Shown one piece after another: positions 58,001 through 64,000 of a DNA stretch of 64,000 nucleotides. The stretch lies in assembly GCF_014655595.1 (NCBI RefSeq), contig NZ_BNBL01000002.1, forward strand, positions 308,166-372,165. The letters are read 5' to 3'. The notes below the pieces were generated by a model that saw nothing but the letters and a program-made list of their open reading frames with translations, was not told where the DNA came from and did not search any database. This DNA is from Streptomyces griseocarneus. Its GTDB lineage: Bacteria; Actinomycetota; Actinomycetes; Streptomycetales; Streptomycetaceae. The first letter of the stretch is position 1; each line of letters opens with the position of its first letter. A program made the position numbers and the translations under genes.

Positions 58001-58575
58001 CGCTTCTCGCCCCGCACGCTCCCGCCCCCGCTCCCGCCGGCCCGGCGCCGGCCGGACCCGAGCGCCTGATCCCCCGTGGCGTCGTCCACCTGCTCGCGGC
58101 CGGCGCCGCCTGCGCGGTGTGGGCGGCGGCCGTATGGACCGCGCCGCACGTGCACGCCGACCCCCTGCTCCACCGGGTGGCGCTCTTCGCCCACCTCGCC
58201 TGCCTGCTCGTCGGCTTCGGCGCGGTGCTGACCGTCGACTGGATCGGGGCGCTGTGGCTCATGGGCCGGCGCACCCTCGGCGACGTCCTGTCCACCGCCG
58301 GCGCCGTGCACCTGCCGATATGGGGCGGCCTGGTGGGCCTGACCGCCAGCGGCGTCTTCCTCCACCCGGACACCGGCTCCACCCTGACCCAGGTCAAGCT
58401 CGCCCTGGTCCTCCTGGTCGCCCTCAACGGCGTCCACGCCATGGCCCTCCACCGGCGCCTCCTCGACCACCGCGCCTCGCGCCCGCTGCTCGCCCGCTGC
58501 GCCGCGAGCGTGCTCCTCTCCCAGGCCGGCTGGTGGGGCGCGACCGGCATCGGCTTCCTCAACAGCAGCGCCTGA
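57997..58575 (+). CDS. Iron-regulated integral membrane protein, 192 aa
   Basis: ATG 57997 overlaps the 32-aa ORF stop. After a Pro/Ala-rich N-terminus come about four to five membrane segments: VVHLLAAGAACAVWAAAVW, VALFAHLACLLVGFGAVL, IWGGLVGLTASGVFL, VKLALVLLVALNGVHAMAL and LLARCAASVLLSQAGWWGAT. Histidines are frequent in or near the membrane (RGVVHLL, APHVHADPL, FAHLACL, AVHLPIW, GVHAMAL), as in haem- or metal-binding membrane proteins. Function is not recognised. The iron box just upstream implies a role in iron starvation, for example transport or reduction. Confidence 0.65.
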   Translation: MTLLAPHAPAPAPAGPAPAGPERLIPRGVVHLLAAGAACAVWAAAVWTAPHVHADPLLHRVALFAHLACLLVGFGAVLTVDWIGALWLMGRRTLGDVLSTAGAVHLPIWGGLVGLTASGVFLHPDTGSTLTQVKLALVLLVALNGVHAMALHRRLLDHRASRPLLARCAASVLLSQAGWWGATGIGFLNSSA

Positions 58576-58708
58576 CGAGCCCTCGCGCCGCCTGCCGCGC
58601 CGTCCGTCGCGCTGCTTCAAGAACCTTCTGACCTGGGCCGATTGTCAGTGCCCCGCAGTAAAATCGAAGAGTCGAGGAAGAGCGCACGACCACGTCAGGA
58701 GGATGCCG

Positions 58709-58990
58709 ATGGCTGTCGCCGCAACGTCCCTTACCGAGCTGCCGAGCCTTGCGACCCTGCCCAGGAAGCGGCTGCCCGCCGGGCGTCCGCGCGAGTGGTA
58801 CGAATCGCACAACCGCCGGCTGAAGGCCATGCGCCTGGCCATCGCGCTGCTCCACTCCGGCGTCTACCGCCCGAGGACGGCGAGCAACCGCAGGATACGG
58901 AGGGTGGCGACCGAGATCGGGGTGCACCGGCCCTCCGACGTCACCTGCCGGATGGTGCGCACCCTCATCCGCGACGACAGCGGCCGCTGA
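58709..58990 (+). CDS. Small basic hypothetical protein, 93 aa
   Basis: ATG 58709 lies six bases after AGGAGG; ATG 58703 would touch it, so the second ATG is preferred. The product is basic and helical with RKRLPAGRPREWYESHNRRL and MRLAIALLHSGVYRP, and a late CRMVRTLIRDDSGR. It could bind DNA or RNA, but no known fold is recognised. Monocistronic; convergent with a small secreted protein. A -10-like TAAAAT lies at 58659-58664. Confidence 0.6.
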   Translation: MAVAATSLTELPSLATLPRKRLPAGRPREWYESHNRRLKAMRLAIALLHSGVYRPRTASNRRIRRVATEIGVHRPSDVTCRMVRTLIRDDSGR

Positions 58991-58998
58991 CGCGCGGC

Positions 58999-59184
58999 CT
59001 AGTCGCCGGAACGCCGGTCCTTCGTCTCCGCGCCGGGGGCGAGGGGCCGGCCCGAGCGGCCGTGCGGCGCACGGGCCGCCGGGATGCCGGGAGCGCGGCA
59101 GCCCTTGCCCGTGGCGGCGGCCGGACCGCCCAGCAAACCGAGTACGGCGGCGGTTCCGAGGGTCATGACGGCGGTACGGCGCAT
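58999..59184 (-). CDS. Small secreted protein, 61 aa
   Basis: ATG 59184 follows GAGG. Residues 1-25 form a signal peptide (MRRTAVMTLGTAAVLGLLGG, AAA cleavage). The mature 36 residues are basic and Pro/Gly rich (GKGCRAPGIPAARAPHGR) with a single cysteine. No family recognised. The call rests on the signal peptide, start site and codon use, so confidence is moderate. Confidence 0.5.
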   Translation of the reverse strand: MRRTAVMTLGTAAVLGLLGGPAAATGKGCRAPGIPAARAPHGRSGRPLAPGAETKDRRSGD

Positions 59185-59372
59185 GAAGGACCTCTTATCC
59201 GGTCATCGGTTTTGACGTATCAGTGCCTGCCCTCACCCTCGGTCGCACAAGCCCCATGTCGCCCGTACGGGTCAAGGGGAATCGTCGCCTCGGTCGTGCG
59301 TACGCCTCGGAAGGTGATCGTCCGGTTAGCGTGAAAGCCGGATCATCCATCGAACGGGAAGGGGCCGCCGTC

Positions 59373-60170
59373 ATGGCCGCACCACCGGAAGGCGTGCCGT
59401 GCTGGGCCGACGCGATGTTCGCCGACCTCGAGAGCGCGAAGAAGTTCTACGGCGACGTGCTGGGGTGGACGTTCGGTGAGAGCGCGTCGGAGTACGGCAA
59501 TTACACCCAGGCCTACTCGGACGGCAAGGCCGTCGCGGCCGTCGTCCCCCCGATGCCGGGGCAGGAGGGCCAGTCCGCCTGGTGCCTGTACTTCTCCTCA
59601 CCGGACGCCGGCGCCACGGCGGAGAAGATCCGGGCCAACGGCGGCACCGTGCTGATGGAGCCGATGAAGGTGGGCGACTTCGGCTCCATGGTGCTCGCAC
59701 AGGACCCGGGCGGGGTGGCCTTCGGCGTGTGGCAGGCGGGCACCCACGAGGGCTTCGAGAAGCGCGGCACGCCGGGCGCCTACTGCTGGGCCGAGGTCTT
59801 CACGCGCGAGCCGGGGAAGGCCGACGCCTTCTTCCCCGCCGTCTTCCCGTACACGGTGAAGCGGATGGAGGACGAGGCGGTCGACTTCAAGGTCTTCAGC
59901 GTGGGGGACGAGATCGTCCTGGGCCGGATGCGGATGACGGACGACTTCCCGCCCGAGGTCCCGCCCTACATCAACGTGTTCTTCGCCGTCGGGGACTGCG
60001 ACGCGACCGTGGCCAAGGCGGTCGAGCACGGCGGACAGCTGCACTTCGGGCCGGTGGACAGCCCCTTCGGCCGGTTCGCGGCGCTGAGCGACCCGCAGGG
60101 CGCGGCCTTCGCCGTGATCGACACGGGAACGACGAAGGGCGAGATGCCCCGGCTGACCACGGAGTCCTAG
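59373..60170 (+). CDS. Two-domain VOC (glyoxalase-like) protein
   Basis: A 265-residue protein starting at ATG 59373 (GGGAAGGGG upstream). Two VOC repeats: about 5-120 (PCWADAMFADLESAKKFYGDV, WCLYFSSPDAGATAEKI, QDPGGVAFGVWQAG) and about 135-255 (YCWAEVFTREPGKADAFFPAV, VFFAVGDCDATVAKAV, SDPQGAAFAVIDTG). It parallels the VOC protein at 46218 in length and layout, so the two are probably paralogues. Substrate and metal are unknown. It is convergent with the rodlin gene and ends at a strong two-way terminator. Confidence 0.82.
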   Translation: MAAPPEGVPCWADAMFADLESAKKFYGDVLGWTFGESASEYGNYTQAYSDGKAVAAVVPPMPGQEGQSAWCLYFSSPDAGATAEKIRANGGTVLMEPMKVGDFGSMVLAQDPGGVAFGVWQAGTHEGFEKRGTPGAYCWAEVFTREPGKADAFFPAVFPYTVKRMEDEAVDFKVFSVGDEIVLGRMRMTDDFPPEVPPYINVFFAVGDCDATVAKAVEHGGQLHFGPVDSPFGRFAALSDPQGAAFAVIDTGTTKGEMPRLTTES

Positions 60171-60179
60171 ACGCCGCCG

Positions 60180-60218
60180 GGCGCTCCCGCCGCCCCGGGC
60201 GGGGGCGGCGGGAGCGCC
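60180..60218. terminator. 17-bp stem bidirectional terminator
   Basis: GGCGCTCCCGCCGCCCC (60180-60196), loop GGGCG, and the exact complement at 60202-60218. It lies between the convergent VOC (stop 60170) and rodlin (stop 60224) genes. Confidence 0.9.
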
Positions 60219-60223
60219 GGTGC

Positions 60224-60616
60224 TCAGCCGTTGGCGGAGCCGTTGCCCGAGACCACGGCGATCTCGTCGACGAGGTGCGAGAGCGGGTCGTCGCCGTCGT
60301 TGATGGTGGAGTTATCGGTGCACTGCTGTTGCTGCTGCGACGTGAGGACCGGAATGTCCTGGAGGTTGACACCGCCCAGGAGGATGGCCTGCAGATTCAG
60401 CTTCCCCAAGCCGAGGCACAGCTTGTCGAGCGAGCCCTGCACGGCGGTCATCTGCGGGCTCTCATGGCCGCCGGTGACGGTCTTTCCGTGTTCGGTCACC
60501 GAGTCGTTGCCATTGGCGGTGTTCCTGCTGTCGTTGACGCTCGCCACGGCGGGGCAGGCGGCGAAACCGACGGCCGAGGCCGAGAGCACGGCCGTGGCGA
60601 GAACTTTCTTGAGCAC
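60224..60616 (-). CDS. Rodlin-family surface protein
   Basis: A 130-residue secreted protein starting at GTG 60616 (VLKKVLATAV; AAGGA eight bases upstream). The signal peptide ends near PAVAS. The mature part carries rodlin landmarks: ANGNDSVTEHG, SPQMTAVQGSLDKLCLGLGK, NLQDIPVLTSQQQQQCTDNS and LSHLVDEIAVVSGNG, with the two conserved cysteines. Rodlins RdlA/RdlB assemble with chaplins into the rodlet layer on aerial hyphae and spores. In S. coelicolor they occur as a divergent pair; here a single copy stands alone, with a short poly-Gln run before the second cysteine. Expected to be expressed at aerial growth. Confidence 0.85.
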   Translation of the reverse strand: MLKKVLATAVLSASAVGFAACPAVASVNDSRNTANGNDSVTEHGKTVTGGHESPQMTAVQGSLDKLCLGLGKLNLQAILLGGVNLQDIPVLTSQQQQQCTDNSTINDGDDPLSHLVDEIAVVSGNGSANG

Positions 60617-60803
60617 GTCTGTGTCCTTCGGATCAATAAGAGCTGCCCGGTCGAGGGAAGTCCACCGGAGTAACTCCGTTCTCCCGCCGAGGTTTCGAAC
60701 GCTCACTCATTCGCTCCACGTTTCCTGCTTGGATTTCCATCGGTACGCCTTTTAATAGGACGAGATAACCCGCCATGTGACGCGGCGAAGGGCGCGATGT
60801 GTG

Positions 60804-63137
60804 ATGCTCCTCCACCAGCCCCGCCGCCCGCCCTGGACGCGTACGGCCTACGGAACCCGACGGCGAGCCGCCGTCCTGCTCGTCCTGCTGGGCCTGGTGG
60901 CCCTCGCGGCCGCCGTGGCCGGCCACGGCGTGGGAAAACGGCTCGCCCCCGGCGGCTGGACGCCGGCCACCGCGCAGTCCACCCGGGCCGACGCCTTCCT
61001 GGCCGCCCGCTTCGGCGCGGGCCAGCCCCACCTGATGCTGCTCGCCGCCTCCAAGGAGCCGGTCGACTCGCCCGGGGCCGCACGCGCGGGCCGCGCGCTG
61101 ACCGAGCGCCTCGCCGCCGACCCCCGCATCGCCTGGGTGCACGGCTACTGGCCGCGGGGAACGCCCGAACTGCGCGGCCGTGACGGGCACACCGCCGTCG
61201 TCGCCGTGCGCTTCAAGGGCGACGAACGGGCCGTCCTGGCCGCCGGGCGGGCCGTCGCCGAGAGCGAGACCGGCCACGCCGGACCGCTGCGGGTCTCCGT
61301 CGCCGGCGAGGCCGCGCTGTTCTCCGAGATGGAACGCCTGAGCACCAAGGGCGCGCTGATCGCCGAGGTCATCGTCGCGCCGGTGGTCCTGCTGATCCTG
61401 CTGTGGGTCTTCGGCAGCCTGGTGGCCGCCCTCCTGCCCGTGGCCGTCGGCGCGTTCGCCGTCCTCACCACCACCGCGCTGCTGCGCGCGCTGAGCGAGG
61501 TGATGACGGTCTCGGTGTTCGTCCTGAACATCGCCACCGCCCTCGGGTTCGGGCTGGCCGTCGACTACTGCCTGCTGCTCATCAGCCGCTGCCGCGAGGA
61601 GCTCGCCGAGGGCGCCTCACCGTTCAGGGCCGTCGAGCGCGCCGTGCGCACCGCGGGGCGGGCCGTGCTCTTCTCCGCGACCACCATCGCGGCGGTCCTG
61701 GGCACCCTGATGGTCTTCCCGCTGACCCTGACCCGTTCCCTCGCCGTCGGCGGCGCGGCCGTCGCCCTGTGCTCGGCGGCGGGGGCGCTGCTGGTGCTGC
61801 CCGCACTGCTGGTGCTGCTGGGGGAGAAGGTCAACGCCTGGGACGTCTTCGCCCGCTGGCGCACCGGTCCCGGACGGCCGGTCGCCGAAGGGCGCTGGTA
61901 CCGGCTGGCCATGTGGGTGACCCGGCGGCCGGTCATCGTCACCCTCGGCACCCTGCTGCTGCTCGGACTGCTGGCCGCCCCCGGCGCCGGCGCGCGGTTC
62001 GGCATGTACGACGACCGCGTCCTGCCGTCCTCCTCACCCGTGGCCCAGGCCTCCCAGCGGCTGCGCCAGGACTTCGCCGGCGGAAGCGGCACCGCGGCCA
62101 CCGTCGTCCTCCCGAACCTCCAGGTCCCGCCCGCGGGCGGCGCTCCCGCGAACAGCGCCACGGGGGACACCGCGCCGGGCGGCACCGCGTCCGGGGACAC
62201 CGCCCCCACCGCCCCCACCGGCGACGATGCGGCCGCCACCCCACCCACCCCGGCCGCACGCGCGGGCGCCGCCGCCACGACCCGGGTGCACGCCTACGCC
62301 GCCCGGCTGTCCGGCCTGCCCGGCGTGCGCCAGGTGAGGACCGCCACCGGCGTCTACCGCGACGGCCGGCGCACCGCCGCCGCCGGCCCCTGGGCCGCCG
62401 GCTTCAGCGGGCCGGCCGGCACCTGGCTCGACGTCACCCCCACCACCGACACCCCGCTCTCCCCCGACGGCCGTCTGCTGACCGAGCGGCTGCGCGAGGA
62501 ACCCGCCCCCGCCCGGGCGCTGGTGGGCGGCCCCGGGGCCCGGCTGACCGACACCGAGCAGGCCCTCACCGGCCCGCTGCCGCTGGCCATGCTGCTCACC
62601 GTGGCCGCCACGCTCGTCCTGCTGTTCCTCTACACGCGCAGCCTGCTCGTCCCCGTCAAGGCGGTGCTGCTCAACGGCCTGAGCCTGGCCGCGACGTTCG
62701 GCATCATCGTCGCCGTCTTCCAGCAGGGCCGACTGGAGTCCCTGCTCGGCCACATGAACGGCCCGGCCACCACCGACGTGATCATTCCGGCGGTGATGTT
62801 CTGTACGGCCTTCGGCCTGTCCATGGACTACGAGGTCTTCCTGCTCTCCCGCATCCTCGAGGAACACCGCCGGGGCACGCCCACCGGACATGCCGTCGCC
62901 GTCGGCCTGCAGCGCACCGGGCGGCTGTTCACCTCAGCCGCGCTGATCTTCGCCGTGGTCATGGCCTCGCTGGCGGCCTGCGACCTGATCATGCTTCAGT
63001 TCATCGGCTTCGGCCTGGCCGTGGCCGTCGTCATCGACTGCACCCTGGTGCGCGCCCTGCTCGTGCCCGCGATCATGTCGCTGGCCGGAAAGGCCAATTG
63101 GTGGCCCGCCACGCGGTCGCGGAGAGTGGCCGAATAG
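60804..63137 (+). CDS. Second MMPL-family (RND) exporter
   Basis: A 777-residue transporter with the two-half MMPL layout. Half one holds VLNIATALGFGLAVDYCLLL, half two VMFCTAFGLSMDYEVFLLSR. The external loop of the second half contains a long Ala/Thr/Pro/Asp-rich insert (about residues 440-490), longer than in the MMPL protein at 53054. Start ATG 60804 is chosen (MLLHQPRRPPW); GTG 60801 and 60777 are alternatives. It is divergent from the rodlin gene and followed on the same strand by a PlsC-like acyltransferase after 82 bases, consistent with a lipid-related role. Confidence 0.87.
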   Translation: MLLHQPRRPPWTRTAYGTRRRAAVLLVLLGLVALAAAVAGHGVGKRLAPGGWTPATAQSTRADAFLAARFGAGQPHLMLLAASKEPVDSPGAARAGRALTERLAADPRIAWVHGYWPRGTPELRGRDGHTAVVAVRFKGDERAVLAAGRAVAESETGHAGPLRVSVAGEAALFSEMERLSTKGALIAEVIVAPVVLLILLWVFGSLVAALLPVAVGAFAVLTTTALLRALSEVMTVSVFVLNIATALGFGLAVDYCLLLISRCREELAEGASPFRAVERAVRTAGRAVLFSATTIAAVLGTLMVFPLTLTRSLAVGGAAVALCSAAGALLVLPALLVLLGEKVNAWDVFARWRTGPGRPVAEGRWYRLAMWVTRRPVIVTLGTLLLLGLLAAPGAGARFGMYDDRVLPSSSPVAQASQRLRQDFAGGSGTAATVVLPNLQVPPAGGAPANSATGDTAPGGTASGDTAPTAPTGDDAAATPPTPAARAGAAATTRVHAYAARLSGLPGVRQVRTATGVYRDGRRTAAAGPWAAGFSGPAGTWLDVTPTTDTPLSPDGRLLTERLREEPAPARALVGGPGARLTDTEQALTGPLPLAMLLTVAATLVLLFLYTRSLLVPVKAVLLNGLSLAATFGIIVAVFQQGRLESLLGHMNGPATTDVIIPAVMFCTAFGLSMDYEVFLLSRILEEHRRGTPTGHAVAVGLQRTGRLFTSAALIFAVVMASLAACDLIMLQFIGFGLAVAVVIDCTLVRALLVPAIMSLAGKANWWPATRSRRVAE

Positions 63138-63219
63138 ACACTCTCCCCATGATCCCGCCCTCCGGCTAGCGTGCGTCGGCGCGGGGGTCAGGTCGCTCGG
63201 ACAAGGGGCTTCTCGAACA

Positions 63220-63966
63220 ATGTTCTATTACCTCTTCAAGAACATCGTGCTGATACCACTGTTGCGGTGGGTCTTCCGGCCGAAGGTCGAGGGCATGGAG
63301 CACCTTCCGGCGTCCGGCGCCGCCATCATCGCGGGGAACCACCTGTCGTTCTCCGACCACTTCATGATGCCGGTGATGGTCAAGCGCCGGATCACCTTCC
63401 TCGCCAAGATGGAGTACTTCACCGGCACGGGCCTCAAGGGCCGGCTCACGGCGGCGTTCTTCCGGGGCATCGGCGGCATCCCGGTGGACCGCTCGGGCAA
63501 GGAGGCGGCGCAGGCGGCGGTCGACACGGCGCTGGGCGTGCTGGAGCGGGGCGAGTTGCTCGGCATCTACCCCGAGGGGACGCGCTCGCACGACGGACGG
63601 CTGTACAAGGGCAAGGTCGGCGTCGCCGCCATGGCGCTCAAGTCGGGGGCCCCGGTCATCCCCTGCGCCATGATCGGCACCTTCGAGGCGCAGCCGACCG
63701 GGCGGCGGCTGCCGCGCCTGGTGCCCATCACCATCCGCTTCGGCGAGCCGCTCGACTTCTCCCGCTACGCGGGGATGGAGGACCAGCGCGCGGTGCTGCG
63801 CGCGGTCACCGACGAGATCATGTACGCGATCCTCAAGCTCTCGCGGCAGGAGTACGTCGACACCTACGCCACCGAGGCCCGGGCGGCCCTGCGCCTGGCG
63901 CCCCCGCCCGCCGGTCATGACGTCGCCGCACCGGTGCGGTCGCCCGGCCGGTCCGCCGCGGCCTGA
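63220..63966 (+). CDS. 1-acyl-glycerol-3-phosphate acyltransferase family protein (PlsC-like)
   Basis: A 248-residue acyltransferase. Motif I is NHLSFSDH (His41, Asp46), motif III is YPEGTRSHDGRLYKGKVGVA, and motif IV is VIPCAMIGTF, the full LPLAT set. The N-terminal hydrophobic segment (LFKNIVLIPLLRWVF) anchors it to the inner leaflet. It would transfer an acyl chain to lysophosphatidic acid or a related lipid acceptor. It follows an MMPL exporter on the same strand. Complete; ends 34 bases before the window edge. Confidence 0.88.
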   Translation: MFYYLFKNIVLIPLLRWVFRPKVEGMEHLPASGAAIIAGNHLSFSDHFMMPVMVKRRITFLAKMEYFTGTGLKGRLTAAFFRGIGGIPVDRSGKEAAQAAVDTALGVLERGELLGIYPEGTRSHDGRLYKGKVGVAAMALKSGAPVIPCAMIGTFEAQPTGRRLPRLVPITIRFGEPLDFSRYAGMEDQRAVLRAVTDEIMYAILKLSRQEYVDTYATEARAALRLAPPPAGHDVAAPVRSPGRSAAA

Positions 63967-64000
63967 CCGTACGTCACCGGGCTTCCCCGTCCCGGGGGGG

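Noticed and set aside
1..64000. Prophage, integrative element or insertion sequence
   Set aside because: No integrase, transposase, phage structural gene, tRNA target or flanking direct repeats were seen; GC and codon use are even apart from short dips in promoters.

Overview
The window is chromosomal DNA of a Streptomyces or very close relative. GC is very high with strong third-position GC, GTG starts and ATGA-type gene overlaps are common, and several families are typical of the genus: a rodlin, a SenS/SenR/HbpS haem-redox module, a CYP158-like P450, multi-domain WD40/STAND proteins and many small secreted proteins. I see no tRNA, rRNA, CRISPR array, insertion sequence, integrase or phage gene, and no gene-free stretch longer than about 275 bases.

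Layout. 1-0.6 kb: the end of a secreted protein and two tiny membrane proteins, closed by a perfect hairpin. 0.7-4.0 kb: threonine catabolism (kbl-tdh) with a divergent LysR regulator. 4.1-8.3 kb: a small monooxygenase, an L,D-transpeptidase, a secreted anchor-type adhesin and a secreted beta-propeller. 8.6-14.2 kb: a tightly coupled five-gene operon (OleA-like thiolase, GT2 glycosyltransferase, AMP-ligase, P450, OleD-like reductase) that looks like an unusual relative of the olefin/beta-lactone systems; it is followed by a questin-oxidase-like gene, a GlxA-type regulator and a CYP158-like P450. 17.9-28.3 kb: membrane proteins, an amino-acid permease overlapping an IscX homologue, a flavin amine oxidase, acyltransferases, a Vat-like O-acetyltransferase beside a macrolide-type glycosyltransferase, and a PolX-family polymerase. 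28.5-44.5 kb: two very large STAND/WD40 proteins. One is XRE-nSTAND-TM-WD40. The other is a 1,989-residue TIR / degenerate phosphoesterase / NACHT / pentapeptide / WD40 protein with an apparently leaderless promoter. Between them lie a flavoprotein, an L,D-transpeptidase, a cupin, an inositol-phosphatase-family protein and an ArsB/SLC13 transporter.

44.6-52.4 kb: an F420-type nitroreductase, a P-loop ATPase, a VOC protein divergent from a flavohaemoglobin (with an 18-bp perfect palindrome between them), then senR-senS divergent from hbpS, and a secreted DUF4185-type propeller. 52.5-58.6 kb: an MMPL exporter and a secreted protein, divergent from a 774-residue fusion of a CrtC/AttH lipocalin-like domain to a polyprenyl diphosphate synthase. 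This is followed directly by an iron-box promoter driving a 32-residue ORF and a membrane protein. 58.7-64 kb: small proteins, a second VOC protein, a rodlin, a second MMPL exporter and a PlsC-type acyltransferase.

The strongest candidates for an undescribed system are the TIR-pseudophosphoesterase-NACHT-WD40 protein, the CrtC/AttH-prenyl synthase fusion with its MMPL neighbour, and the OleA/GT2/AMP-ligase/P450/OleD operon. All functional statements rest on reading the translated sequence and remembered family motifs; no database search was run.
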